Assembly: GCF_900100345.1 (NCBI RefSeq)
Contig: NZ_FMTT01000022.1
Coordinates: 1 to 64,000, forward strand
DNA from: Paenibacillus tianmuensis
Lineage (GTDB): Bacteria; Bacillota; Bacilli; Paenibacillales; NBRC-103111
Direction: 5' to 3'
Length of the DNA stretch: 64,000 nucleotides
Both the position numbers and the translations under genes were made by a program. Below the pieces are notes generated by a model, which saw nothing but the letters and a program-made list of their open reading frames with translations, did no database searches and had not been told where the DNA came from. Positions 7,672-17,127 of the stretch are shown here, piece by piece (the first letter of the stretch is position 1; the number at the start of each line of letters is the position of its first letter).

Positions 7672-8530
7672 CCTGAATCCGTGATCATGCTGTGGGCCTT
7701 GATCCCTGTATTGGTTTGTGGTTGAAATAAGGCATTGACAGTAAGTCCCATCCTCAACACGACTGTGGGGCCTTAACCCTGTATATGAGTTTTTGCCGGA
7801 TCGGCGAATCATCCTTTCGCAGGCTTTCCTGCCCCATAATGCGAAGGAGATTGTATGCGAACATTCCCGCATGGAGCACCAAATCGTTGGTGTTAAATTT
7901 ACCGGCAGGAAGACGCTCCAGATCCAAATCGGTTTTGATTTCACTGTGAAATTGTTCGCTTGTGCCATGGTCGCGGTACAGTTCGATCACCCGCCAAGGT
8001 GCGCATCGAAGCGATGTCCAGTATACATGTACCTGGATCTCCGGAAGGAGAAAGAGTTGACCGCCGCGGTCCATCGTTCGTTCAATGACACGAAACACTT
8101 GACGCAGCTTACTGTCAAATCCTTTTTGTGCAAATTCAATCGCGCCGACGTATTCCGTTTGGCCTTCCCGCTGCTCGCATGCGATTCCTTTTGTTTTCGC
8201 GATGGCTAGCCACGCCGCTCTTGGCGTTCAGAGCAAGCCAAGATAGCTTTTCATCACATCAGAGTGAGAGTGAAACGGGTTTTCAATGTCCTTAATGACG
8301 GAATGATTTAATCGTTTCGTCAATTGGGTATGAGCAAGCAGGGCACCGACTGTAACCAGCCCTGCGTGAGTGGTTAGAATAAGCTCTTTGGATCTTACGA
8401 ATTGGATTTTCATCGGCGCACCTCGATGGTGAAGTAGAAATAGTAGTAGATATCCTACTTTTTCTCCATCAGATCAGCCATTTCCTTTATTTTTCTCGTA
8501 TTATCAAGAAGCTAAGATCACGGATTCAGG
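7672..8530 (-). mobile_element. IS1380-family deletion relic with intact ends
   Basis: Perfect 15-bp terminal inverted repeats bound it: CCTGAATCCGTGATC at 7672-7686 and its complement at 8516-8530. It is only 859 bases long, about half the usual element. The inside joins the start and the end of a transposase gene. No matching 4-bp target duplication is visible next to the repeats. It could still be moved by a transposase supplied in trans. Confidence 0.75.
7690..8413 (-). pseudogene. IS1380-family transposase, internally deleted and frameshifted
   Basis: The N-terminal 60 codons (8413-8228, beginning MKIQFVRSKELILTTHAGL) are followed, after a deletion of the catalytic middle, by a C-terminal segment (8209-7754) with YRDHGTSEQFHSEIKTDLDL and HAGMFAYNLLRIMGQE, both typical of IS1380 transposases. 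The end is frameshifted again. The protein cannot be active. Confidence 0.8.
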
Positions 8531-8623
8531 CAGATGTTAGTTATGCAGATACTGTAAGAGCCGCTTGTAACCCTGAATAAGAAGTAAAGTGGGTTAGAGA
8601 GGCTCCCATAATATATATGGTAT

Positions 8624-8668
8624 GATGGAACTTCTCTTTTAAGGGGGAGTTCCATCGGTTTTTTATTT
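8624..8668 (+). terminator. Strong terminator or leader attenuator before the small membrane gene
   Basis: GATGGAACT (8624-8632) pairs with AGTTCCATC (8648-8656), followed by GGTTTTTTATTT. No plus-strand gene lies just upstream, so it may end a short leader RNA or a transcript reading out of the IS relic. Confidence 0.65.
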
Positions 8669-8720
8669 AATTAACATTATGATACAATAATTAAGTAATA
8701 ATGGGAGGAGGAGGAGAATT

Positions 8721-9026
8721 ATGGACAGTGTTGTTATCTTTACTAATTTTAGACCAATATATATTTTCTTTATCATTATTCAAGCCATTTCATTGATAAA
8801 CATCATATCCCAGATAAAACACCATAAACCAATTAATGGATATGCAATATTCAGTATCTCATTTATTTGTTCAGCAGTATCCGCTTTTTTAACGTATCAA
8901 ATAGGTATTCTTTCTGATGAATTAGCAATCGGTGGCGATCCTGTTTCCTTTGATATGTTTATAGTAGTAGTGATAATGTCGGTAGTTAATTTTCTTGTTG
9001 TTCTCCGGAATACAAAAAAAGAATAA
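8721..9026 (+). CDS. Small integral membrane protein, unknown
   Basis: A 101-residue protein with three probable membrane helices (about residues 10-32, 41-61 and 77-95) and a charged C-terminal tail (RNTKKE). GGGAGGAGGAGG lies just before the ATG. It is not recognised as a known family and has low GC compared with its neighbours, which hints at a separate origin. It stands alone between a terminator and a non-coding stretch. Confidence 0.6.
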   Translation: MDSVVIFTNFRPIYIFFIIIQAISLINIISQIKHHKPINGYAIFSISFICSAVSAFLTYQIGILSDELAIGGDPVSFDMFIVVVIMSVVNFLVVLRNTKKE

Positions 9027-9406
9027 GCGGTTTTTTCTTACCAAAGGCGAACTCATTGTCATAAATTGGCATCCCCGCTGTTTGTCACAGTATCATTGAC
9101 GACGAAGACAACCAAGGCTGATATTCCCCATTTTAATCCATGTGTTTGCGGGTGATGACAGCTACACTGGAACTACCCCTTGATCGGTCTTTCCCGTCGG
9201 TAGTCTGCGTTGGCTCCCGCGGTACTAGCACTCGTGTCTGTTCATCGGCGCCGCTGCCTTTTAGTGAGATAGCGAAAACTTTAACAATTTGTTACTTTAA
9301 TAAAGAAACAAATCAAGCTCTCATTGTGACACAGATAGTAAATATTAAGTCAAAGGATGGTTGAAATATATTGCATGCCTCCATTTTCCGTCCCATCGCC
9401 ACGAAG
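9027..9406. other. Intergenic stretch of 380 bases without a supported gene
   Basis: Short frames exist on both strands but none has a ribosome-binding site or a recognisable protein. The middle part (9100-9260) is GC-richer than its flanks and could be a relic, but I cannot name it. Confidence 0.5.
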
Positions 9407-11314
9407 CTACTTTCGTAAATGATACGGCACCGTCGTAATGACAACGTCTTTGTGCCTAAAAAACCAGGAACGGAGAAGCAGCGCGCTTTGATTGTGCAGC
9501 ATGTTGTGCCACCACCGTCTGGGAATAAACTGGGGCAGGATCAAATGAATACGGTCCGAGTGTCTTTCCCGTTCCTCCAGCATGCCGATATATTGGGAAA
9601 TCGGAGACAACAGGGAGCGAAACTCTCCCCGGAGCGTCACCAATGGGAAGGGATTGCCCCACTCCTCCCATTTTTTCTTCATCTTCTCGATGGAGTCCTC
9701 GTCGAAACCGACGAACAGCGCAATAACATCGGTGTTCAAGCTTTTGGCGAAACAAACGGTGTGGTACACGACGCGGTGTACGCCGGAAACCAGTACGATC
9801 GTCCGCACGCGGTGAGCTTCCGGCTTCATCCGGGAAGGATCGATTCGCAGCTCCTCGGCGACTTGGTTGTAATGACGGCGAACCGCGACGGAAAACAAAA
9901 TGATGACAGGGAGCACGATTAACACGATCCAAGCCCCGTCCACAAACTTCGTAATGGCGAAAATCATAGCAACAATCGCGGTAACGACCGCCCCGACCCC
10001 GTTGACCGCAAGCTTTGTTTTCCACAGCCGCCCTTTGACCTTCTTCCAGCGCATACAAAGACCGATTTGCGCAATCGTAAACGAAAGAAATACCCCGATG
10101 GCGTACAGAGGAATCAAGGCGTTGGTCTGCGCATGAAAGATTTCGATCAAAATAATGGCGACCCCAGCCAGTAAAATAATGCCGTTCGAGTAGCCCAGCC
10201 GATCTCCGCGGTTCGTCAGCGCTCGGGGCAAAAAGCCGTCGCTCGCCACAAGCGCCGACAGCTGCGGAAATCCCGTAAACGTGGAATTCGCAGCCAGAAT
10301 CAGGACGATAAACGTCGACCAAATGATGATTTGGTACAGCGGTCCTTTTCCAAAATAGCTTTGGGCAAGCTGCGACAGCATCGTATTGGCGGGGTCAACC
10401 GTAATCCCCTTCACATACAGATGGTACGCAAAGCCAAGCAGCGTAACTCCCGTGATCGCCCCCAAGGCCAGGTACGTTTTGACGGCGCTTCTTTGTTTAG
10501 GGTCGCGGAAGATCGGCACCGCATTGGAAATGGTTTCGATCCCCGTCAAGGCGGAGCAAGCGGAACTGAACGCTTTGAGCACCAGCAGCAACGTCAGCCC
10601 TTGGGGAACGGTACCGAAGCTCGGCGTCTGGGGCTGGACAAAGCCGTGGCGGAATTCGTCAAGAAACCCGGCGGCAATTAACCACACCATACATCCCATA
10701 AAAAAGAACGTCGGCCAGGCGAAAATCGTCGCGGATTCCGCCACTCCCCGCAAATTCACCAACAGAAGCACGACCACGCATAAAACGGCAAGCGCCGTCT
10801 TATAAGGCCCGATGGCGGGATACGCCGAGGCCACGGCTTGGACGGCCGCGGAGACGGAAACGGCAACGGTCAAAATGTAATCGACCAGCAAAGAGGCGGA
10901 GGCTACGAGAGAAGGCAGCGGCCTTTTAAAATTGTCCTTCGCAATCGCGTATGCGCCGCCTCCGTTGGGATAAGCGAGAACCCCCATAATATAGGAGACA
11001 ATCAAAATCGCGAGCAAAACGACCGTCGAGGCCGTAATCGGGAGAATGATCCATTTGGCATCCGGTCCGAGTCCGATGAGCTCCGTGATTCCGGATTCCG
11101 GGCCGTACGAAACGGATGAATATAAATCTGCGGAAAGGATCGGCAGCGCCATGATCCAGAACAGCTTGTTATGTTGAGCGTGCAGCTCCTTCAGGCGCAT
11201 AGGGCGGCCGATAATGATCCGTTTGATGCTGATGAAGTTCAAGACGGCATACCACATGGTTACGATCACAATGGCGATAATGACGGCTTCGATGGCCAGA
11301 GTATGATGAATCAT
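9407..11314 (-). CDS. kimA: KimA-like high-affinity potassium importer (APC superfamily)
   Basis: A 635-residue protein starting at ATG 11314 (AGGTGGGG upstream). About 12 membrane helices fill residues 1-490, with family blocks SADLYSSVSYGPE, YPNGGGAYAIAKDN, SALTGIETISNAVP and NRGDRLGYSNGI. The cytoplasmic C-terminal domain ends HNMLHNQSALLLRSW...TVPYHLRK, closely like B. subtilis KimA (YdaO). KimA imports K+ with protons and is inhibited by c-di-AMP. The c-di-AMP riboswitch found before B. subtilis kimA is not present: only about 100 bases separate the start from an upstream terminator. A general amino-acid permease is the alternative. Confidence 0.75.
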   Translation of the reverse strand: MIHHTLAIEAVIIAIVIVTMWYAVLNFISIKRIIIGRPMRLKELHAQHNKLFWIMALPILSADLYSSVSYGPESGITELIGLGPDAKWIILPITASTVVLLAILIVSYIMGVLAYPNGGGAYAIAKDNFKRPLPSLVASASLLVDYILTVAVSVSAAVQAVASAYPAIGPYKTALAVLCVVVLLLVNLRGVAESATIFAWPTFFFMGCMVWLIAAGFLDEFRHGFVQPQTPSFGTVPQGLTLLLVLKAFSSACSALTGIETISNAVPIFRDPKQRSAVKTYLALGAITGVTLLGFAYHLYVKGITVDPANTMLSQLAQSYFGKGPLYQIIIWSTFIVLILAANSTFTGFPQLSALVASDGFLPRALTNRGDRLGYSNGIILLAGVAIILIEIFHAQTNALIPLYAIGVFLSFTIAQIGLCMRWKKVKGRLWKTKLAVNGVGAVVTAIVAMIFAITKFVDGAWIVLIVLPVIILFSVAVRRHYNQVAEELRIDPSRMKPEAHRVRTIVLVSGVHRVVYHTVCFAKSLNTDVIALFVGFDEDSIEKMKKKWEEWGNPFPLVTLRGEFRSLLSPISQYIGMLEERERHSDRIHLILPQFIPRRWWHNMLHNQSALLLRSWFFRHKDVVITTVPYHLRK

Positions 11315-11412
11315 GCTACCCCACCTTTTGTGCGAATGATTTCCACTGCCTCGTCTATTTTCCCCGTTCGCCATTTTTTTACTACAAAACCATGTTTCCC
11401 TTCGGGCGGCAG

Positions 11413-11446
11413 CAAAAAAAGACATCGTCCTCATTTAGGAACGATG
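11413..11446 (-). terminator. Terminator between the DHODH-like gene and kimA
   Basis: CATCGT (11423-11428) pairs with ACGATG (11441-11446); on the minus strand the stem is followed by seven T. The stem overlaps the stop codon of the DHODH-like gene. Confidence 0.75.
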
Positions 11447-13404
11447 CCTTGGGTCAACGTGGCTTCCAACGGCGGTCCGCTTCGCACGGGCCGCTGCATC
11501 AGATACGGATACAGCAGAATCAAACCGCCGACATACAGCAGGAAAGCGAAATATGCGGGAAGCAGATGAATGAAATCGGTGTAGCCGATTTGAAAATGCA
11601 CGCTAAGGCCCGCCAGAAAGCCGGGAAATCCGCCAAGCAGCAGCGTCCACCAGACCCAGCGCTGGCCTTGGCCGATCCCCCACAAAGCGATGATCAGCAC
11701 GGCGAGGGCGTTCGAGAACAGAGCGCCTCCGAAGCCCGCCCGGTCGTGCGCGATCAGCGGGATCAAGCGCTCGTTGATGTCCGCGAGCATTTCCGCCGAA
11801 GCGCATAGATAAGCAAGGTCCGTCGGGACGAAGACGAAGGTGATTCCGATGCCTGCGATCACGACGCCGCCGACGGCAAGCGCGAAGCCGAGCGTGACGA
11901 ACAGAAGCTGGCCCCATTGGGCGCGCCACCAGATCCGGTCGTTCGCCAGATTCGGCGGATCGTACGAAGGCCGGTCGGCCCGCGCCCGCATGGACAGGAT
12001 GAACATCGGCAGCAGCACCGCCCCCGCCAGCGCATGCAGCGGGTCGAAATACCCGTACCCGAGGTACAGGAAAAAGCTGCTGAAGCCGACCAGACCCGAG
12101 GTCATCAAAGCCGTTTTCGTCCAATGCAGCCCTTTTCTCAGCCCGTGCCGGGCCAATTGGTAATACAAGATGCCGATAGAGATCATTGTTCCCGCCAGCG
12201 TTACCCGGTCGTGCGACATAAAGCCAAGCAGCCAGCGGTTCGCCTGTCCGAGCATCGTCTGATCCATGCCGAGAAACAACACATCGTACGGCAGCATGAC
12301 CGTCGTCGCCGCGATGATCCAGGCCAAAATGCCGCCGATGACCATGCCGATGCCAAGCAGGCACATCCAGCCCCAATCCTGCCAAAAGGGTGCTTCCGGC
12401 GGACTCTCCGTTTCCCGCACCTTCTCGTAGATGAACGCCTCGTTGATCCGCTTCGGCAGCCCCGGCCCGGAATAGACAAGTCCGCTGTGAAGCTGCACGC
12501 AATCCGCTCCCGCTTCCACCGCCAGCAGCGCGTCCCGGGGCTCGTGGATGCCCCCGGCCAAAATGATCGTCAGCTCCGGCCCGGCAAGCTGCCGAAGCTG
12601 CTTCACCCGTTCCACGCCCGGCGCAAGGGCCTCCCGCCCGATGACGAAGCCCTCGGGCGTCCGCACGGCATCGCCCACGACGATGCCCTCCCATGCCGCC
12701 GCGTCGATCCGGCCGAGCAGCGCTTGCAGCCGTTCCGCCGGATCGTCCGGCGCCACATACAGCAGCAGCGGCTTCCCCGGGACTACCTCCCGGGACGCCT
12801 GCCGGACCGCGCTCAGATACGCTGCGGTTGCTTCCAGCGACCAGCCCGTATCGACGCTGTCGATATAGAACGCGGCGGCCCATGGGGCGAGCTGTTCCAT
12901 CATCCGCCGCACCTCCACCTGCGCCTGTTCCGGCGATGCGCCCGGCATCGGCCGCAGCCGGAACATCAGCGGCAGCCGGTGCCCCTGCTTGCGCTGCATG
13001 CGCCGGACGAGCTTTTCCAGCCCTTCGTTCGCGCCGATGTTCGGATAGAGCAGCGCTTCGCCGGACACCTCCCTTCGAATCGGGCGGTCGTCCGTTACCT
13101 CCCGGACCGTCACCGGACCGATCTCGATAAATCCGAACCCGAATTGAGCCAGTGCCCGATGCGCCGTGCCGTGAACATCCAGTCCGCCGCTGAGGCCGAC
13201 GGGATATTTCAGGCGCAGCCCCCCGCACGCTTCGCTTTCCAGAATCGGATGCGACTCCATATGCCCCAGCGTCTTGATGACCAGCGTCCCCCCAGGCAAT
13301 CTGCTGAGCAGGCCCATGGCTCCCAACGTGAAATCTCTCGCCGTCTCGGCGGGCAGTCCGAACAATAACGGACGAAACAACGTCTGATACGACCAATCCG
13401 GCAT
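11431..13404 (-). CDS. Dihydroorotate dehydrogenase-like domain fused to a membrane domain
   Basis: The 657-residue protein starts at ATG 13404 with GGGAGTGAG upstream. Residues 1-325 follow quinone-type DHODH: GLPAETARDFTLGAMG, PVGLSGGLDVHGTAHRAL, GFIEIGPVTVRE, ILAGGIHEPRDALLAVEAGADCVQLHSGLVYSGPGL (phosphate/FMN loop). Where PyrD2 has the catalytic NVSSPNT-type motif this protein has YIDSVDTGWS, so the normal reaction is doubtful. Residues 350-640 hold seven or eight membrane helices of unknown type. It is probably a membrane-bound flavoprotein, perhaps linked to quinones, and not the biosynthetic PyrD. Confidence 0.75.
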   Translation of the reverse strand: MPDWSYQTLFRPLLFGLPAETARDFTLGAMGLLSRLPGGTLVIKTLGHMESHPILESEACGGLRLKYPVGLSGGLDVHGTAHRALAQFGFGFIEIGPVTVREVTDDRPIRREVSGEALLYPNIGANEGLEKLVRRMQRKQGHRLPLMFRLRPMPGASPEQAQVEVRRMMEQLAPWAAAFYIDSVDTGWSLEATAAYLSAVRQASREVVPGKPLLLYVAPDDPAERLQALLGRIDAAAWEGIVVGDAVRTPEGFVIGREALAPGVERVKQLRQLAGPELTIILAGGIHEPRDALLAVEAGADCVQLHSGLVYSGPGLPKRINEAFIYEKVRETESPPEAPFWQDWGWMCLLGIGMVIGGILAWIIAATTVMLPYDVLFLGMDQTMLGQANRWLLGFMSHDRVTLAGTMISIGILYYQLARHGLRKGLHWTKTALMTSGLVGFSSFFLYLGYGYFDPLHALAGAVLLPMFILSMRARADRPSYDPPNLANDRIWWRAQWGQLLFVTLGFALAVGGVVIAGIGITFVFVPTDLAYLCASAEMLADINERLIPLIAHDRAGFGGALFSNALAVLIIALWGIGQGQRWVWWTLLLGGFPGFLAGLSVHFQIGYTDFIHLLPAYFAFLLYVGGLILLYPYLMQRPVRSGPPLEATLTQGIVPK

Positions 13405-13468
13405 CCTCTCACTCCCGTACTCCAATATCCATATGGTGCCATTGTATCACGCGCCACCAATCGAGCAT

Positions 13469-13509
13469 AAAAAAAGCGGCCGAGTGCAAACATCCGCTGC
13501 CCGACCGCT
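13469..13509 (-). terminator. Terminator of the VWA/MoxR operon
   Basis: An imperfect stem (AGCGGCCGA with TCGGGCAGC/CCGCT segments) is followed on the minus strand by seven T. It closes the operon ending at 13543. Confidence 0.65.
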
Positions 13510-13542
13510 ACCCTTAACCTTTTGCCTCAACCGTCGTACGGC

Positions 13543-14748
13543 CTACTTCTTCGCATCCTTCCCTGCCTTCGCGGCGAGCTCCTGCAAATCCCGTCCCTGC
13601 AACGCGCCTTCGATCAACTCGGGAAGCAGATCCGGCGTGCAGCCGAAGCACGGGATGCCAAACTGCGCAAGCGTCTTAGCGACATGCTCGTCATACGACG
13701 GAACGCCGCTGTCCGATAGAGCCAGCAAGCAAAGCACCTGCACGCCCGCCTGCCGCATTTCTCTCATCCGGCGGATCAACGCGGACCGGTTCCCACCCTC
13801 GTACAAGTCGGAGATCACAATAAACAGCGTCTTCTTTGGCTCCGTGATGAACTGCTCGCAGTAGGCAACCGACTTATTGATGTCCGTCCCACCTCCGAGC
13901 TGAATGCCGAACAGCATATCGACGGGGTCGTCCGCGCACTGCTCCGTCAAATCGACGACCTCCGTATCGAACACGACGACACGGGTGTCAAGCGCCGGCA
14001 GGCTGGCGAAGATCGAGCCGACCACGGAGGCGTAAATGACGGAATCGGCCATCGATCCGCTCTGGTCGATATCCAGAATAACCGTCCATTCTTTGCTTCT
14101 GCGCGCACGGTCGAAGAAATAGAACCGCTCCGGGATCAGCCGTTTCGTTTCCGTATCGTAGTGCTTCAGATTGGCGCGGATGGTCTTTTTCCAATCCATC
14201 CCGGATAAGGACGGAAGCGGCGAATGCTTCCTGCGGTTTAAAGCGCCAGTGACCGCCTGACGGATCTCGTGCTCCAGCTTCTTGGAAATTTCCTCCACCA
14301 CGGCTTTTACGAGCTGCCGGGCCGTGTCCTTCGTCTTCTCGGGAATTTTGCCGCGCAGCGCCATGAGCGTCGCGACCATGCGAATATCCGGCTTCACCTG
14401 CGCCAGCGATTCCGGTTCGAAAAGCAGCTGCGTCAGCCCTTTGCGCTCGATGGCGTCGGCTTGAATAACCGAGACGATGTCCGAAGGGAAAAAGGTGCGG
14501 ATATCCGCAAGCCATTTCGCCACCTTGGGCGAAGAAGGGCCCAGCCCTGCGGAGCGCGGCCCCGAGGAGGCGTCGGATTCCAGCCCTGTACCCCCGGTGC
14601 CGTCGTAGATGGCTGCCAGTGCTTGGTCTAGAATTTGCGCCTCACTGTCCAGCAAGCACTCTCCTTGCGCGTACTCTGCGAGCTTTTCTTCGGATGCGTC
14701 TCCCAGAATCAGTCTCCATCGTTGCAACGCTTTATTTTGATCCGTCAT
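13543..14748 (-). CDS. VWA (CoxE-like) protein, YehP-like
   Basis: A 401-residue protein. The C-terminal half is a von Willebrand A domain with an intact MIDAS start (ILDIDQSGSM, about residue 225), the Thr-containing loop LGGGTDINKSV (about 290) and VISDLYEGG (about 320). It is the last gene of the operon, three bases after the DUF5682 gene. In MoxR/VWA pairs the VWA protein binds metal and serves as adaptor or client recogniser for the ATPase. The gene order matches E. coli yehP by family content. Confidence 0.8.
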   Translation of the reverse strand: MTDQNKALQRWRLILGDASEEKLAEYAQGECLLDSEAQILDQALAAIYDGTGGTGLESDASSGPRSAGLGPSSPKVAKWLADIRTFFPSDIVSVIQADAIERKGLTQLLFEPESLAQVKPDIRMVATLMALRGKIPEKTKDTARQLVKAVVEEISKKLEHEIRQAVTGALNRRKHSPLPSLSGMDWKKTIRANLKHYDTETKRLIPERFYFFDRARRSKEWTVILDIDQSGSMADSVIYASVVGSIFASLPALDTRVVVFDTEVVDLTEQCADDPVDMLFGIQLGGGTDINKSVAYCEQFITEPKKTLFIVISDLYEGGNRSALIRRMREMRQAGVQVLCLLALSDSGVPSYDEHVAKTLAQFGIPCFGCTPDLLPELIEGALQGRDLQELAAKAGKDAKK

Positions 14749-14751
14749 GGT

Positions 14752-17127
14752 CTACAAATCCCCGAAATCAAAATCGTTAAGTTCATCCAGCTTCCCTCTT
14801 TCGTCTTCGCTTAGCGGCTCCTGCAGCTGCTCCGCAGCCCCCAGCCCGTCGAGGCCCCAAAGCACGCCCAGCGTTTCGGCAATCGCCGCTTTCTCCCTGG
14901 GCTCGAACGAGCCGAACGCCCTGCGCAAAAAGACCAGCGAACGCAGGAACGCCTCGTCCTCCAGCGACGCGATATATTCGTCGAGCTGCTGCCACAGCCC
15001 CGAGCGCGACAGCAGCGCATACCGGTTCCGCATCGACACGCCTTCGAACCAGCCCGCGCCAAGCTCCGCCGGAATTCCCGGCGACAACCGCCGCGATACT
15101 TCCTGCGAGCACTGTTCGGCAGAGATCAAATTCCGCTCCAGCAAGATGGCAAAAGCAAACCCGGACAGCTTCGCATTCCGGTCGTCCCGGGAAGCCAGCG
15201 CCCACAGCTCGGCAAGCCACCGCTCGTCGTCCACCTCTTCCGAATGCTCCTGCGAGATGCGATGCATCTCGTTCATCCCGGTCACCATGCCGCCTGCCGC
15301 TTCATCGCTGCACACGGCCGCGTCCACAAGAAGCAGCGTCCCCCGCAAAAACAACTGCTGAAGCAGCGGCACGAACGACGAGGTATCCACCTTGCGAATA
15401 TCGCCGTAGCGGATCAATATCGATAATTCGTTGGCCGCGGCGGCGATCTGCGCGAAGTCTCCGGCATCGACGGCCAGCCGCTGCAAGGTGAGCCTCGCTT
15501 CTTCCATCGCCTCGGGAAGTCCGCATTGGCAGGCCAAGCGGATGATCCGGGAAGCTTCCGAGAGATCGGCGCACCCTTCGAGCCGCTCGTGCAGCACAAA
15601 CGCTGCGGCAAGCTCCACCGTTTCCCCTTTGAGCGTCGATTCCACCGCTTGGATCTCCACCTCGGGGCTCCACTGGATCACCCAGTGCTCCGCCCAGGTC
15701 GCCGCGTTCTGCCGTACCTGCTGCTGCCGAGCAAAATCGATGCCGAGCAGCGCAAGCCGGTTCAAAAAGACGGACCGGTGCAGATCGAGAAACGCCGCCT
15801 CTTCGCTCTTAACCCGCCGGTTCTCCCGCAAATCCAGCTCCAGATCGGTAGCGACGGCAGACTTATACTTCTCCAGCTTCAGACGCTTCAGATGCCGGTT
15901 CAGATCGTCCTGAATCGGCGTCTGGCTGACCCCCTCGGGCAACGCGCCAATCGCCGTGCCGATATCTGCGCGGGCCAGCGCCTCGGCCACCGAGCCCAAG
16001 TCCCCGAACCCGAGACAGACAACGGCCGCATCCCGCAAGTCCCCCCAGGTTGGCATGCTGCCCCCGCGCAGCGAGGCGAGCGATTCGGCCAGCCGTACCC
16101 CCTCGATGACGGAAGCAGTGGAGCGATGCGTCCCGCTTTCCCGTAGGTACAAGGCCACTTGCGACAAGTAAAGCGACGGCAGTCTGGACGCGTCCTGCCG
16201 GTTCAAGCAATCCCACATCCGCTCGAAATAAGCCGGGGCCTGATTGCCCGCGCCGTAGCCGGATTGAACGGACAGCTTGTAGTACGAATAGGGCATCAAC
16301 GTCAGCTTGGTGGACGAACGAGGCAGCTTGCGCAGCTCCTCGTCCGACATCGCAGGCAGCGTTAAATCCATCGCCGAGACGTGATGCGCCCCGGTCACGA
16401 CCACGATGCGGTCCGATGGTCCGGCGGCGTCCAGCGCTTGCCGGATCTGCCGCCGCATGTAAGCTTCACGCACGGCGTTATAGGACGCTTCCCGCGGGTC
16501 ATGCGCCCGCTCTTCCTGCTCCAGCAGCTCGCGCATTTCCGCAGAGAAACGTTCGATGGCGTGACGATACGCTTCTTTGCTCGGACTATTCTCGAAATGC
16601 CGCTCCCAGTAACTGTCGTAATCCGTCTCCCCGGCCAGCTCGGCAACCCGCTCATACAGCTCGTTCTGCCGCCGGTAAAAGGCTCTGCGTTCCGCCAGCG
16701 CATCCTGCTGGCCCGTTTGATCGTCCTCGCGATCCGTTTGTTCACCCTCCCGGTCCGATTCCTTCAGGCCCGCGCTTGCGCGTCTTGCCGCTTGCAGCGT
16801 CACCGCCGCATCGGAAGGAAGGTCAATGAACTCGGCGCGAACCCCGTTTTCCGCCGCCCATAGAAAAGCCTGGTATTCGGGAGAATACGAAGCCAAAGGG
16901 AATACGAGCGTACGAACCGGAAGCTGATCGGTATAAGCAAGAATCGCGATGGGCGGCACGACGCCGCGGGAAGCGATCTGCCCGATCAAGTCCCCCGCAT
17001 CCGAAGGCCCTTCCACCAGCACGACCTGCGGCCGGATTTCATCCAGAAACGCCCGCAGATGAAAGGCGCCCGCCGGCGACAAATGGCGGATGCCAAACAC
17101 ATGGACTCTCCCGTCACTAGTGCTCAA
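14752..17127 (-). CDS. DUF5682 family protein, YehM-like
   Basis: About 791 residues. The N-terminal part has VHVFGIRHLSPAGAFHLRAFLDEIRPQVVLVEGPSDA and later VVVTGAHHVSAMD, the signatures of DUF5682, which look like a diverged TraB/ChaN hydrolase core. The rest is helical. The start is uncertain: TTG 17127 overlaps the stop of the MoxR gene (TTGA) and has CGGGAG eight bases upstream, while ATG 17145 has none. No enzymatic function is proven for the family. It always comes with MoxR and VWA partners. Confidence 0.75.
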   Translation of the reverse strand: MSTSDGRVHVFGIRHLSPAGAFHLRAFLDEIRPQVVLVEGPSDAGDLIGQIASRGVVPPIAILAYTDQLPVRTLVFPLASYSPEYQAFLWAAENGVRAEFIDLPSDAAVTLQAARRASAGLKESDREGEQTDREDDQTGQQDALAERRAFYRRQNELYERVAELAGETDYDSYWERHFENSPSKEAYRHAIERFSAEMRELLEQEERAHDPREASYNAVREAYMRRQIRQALDAAGPSDRIVVVTGAHHVSAMDLTLPAMSDEELRKLPRSSTKLTLMPYSYYKLSVQSGYGAGNQAPAYFERMWDCLNRQDASRLPSLYLSQVALYLRESGTHRSTASVIEGVRLAESLASLRGGSMPTWGDLRDAAVVCLGFGDLGSVAEALARADIGTAIGALPEGVSQTPIQDDLNRHLKRLKLEKYKSAVATDLELDLRENRRVKSEEAAFLDLHRSVFLNRLALLGIDFARQQQVRQNAATWAEHWVIQWSPEVEIQAVESTLKGETVELAAAFVLHERLEGCADLSEASRIIRLACQCGLPEAMEEARLTLQRLAVDAGDFAQIAAAANELSILIRYGDIRKVDTSSFVPLLQQLFLRGTLLLVDAAVCSDEAAGGMVTGMNEMHRISQEHSEEVDDERWLAELWALASRDDRNAKLSGFAFAILLERNLISAEQCSQEVSRRLSPGIPAELGAGWFEGVSMRNRYALLSRSGLWQQLDEYIASLEDEAFLRSLVFLRRAFGSFEPREKAAIAETLGVLWGLDGLGAAEQLQEPLSEDERGKLDELNDFDFGDL

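Noticed and set aside
9140-9364. Plus-strand 74-codon frame
   Set aside because: No ribosome-binding site, no family, and composition that changes within the frame.
11315-11412. c-di-AMP (ydaO) riboswitch before the kimA-like gene
   Set aside because: The gap to the upstream terminator is only about 100 bases and shows none of the expected conserved blocks.
11603-13396. A 597-codon open frame on the minus strand and a 483-codon plus-strand frame (11917-13368)
   Set aside because: They are out-of-frame shadows of the DHODH-like gene, caused by high GC at third positions; their protein text is Gly/Arg/Ala-rich and unrecognisable, while the chosen frame has clear domains.
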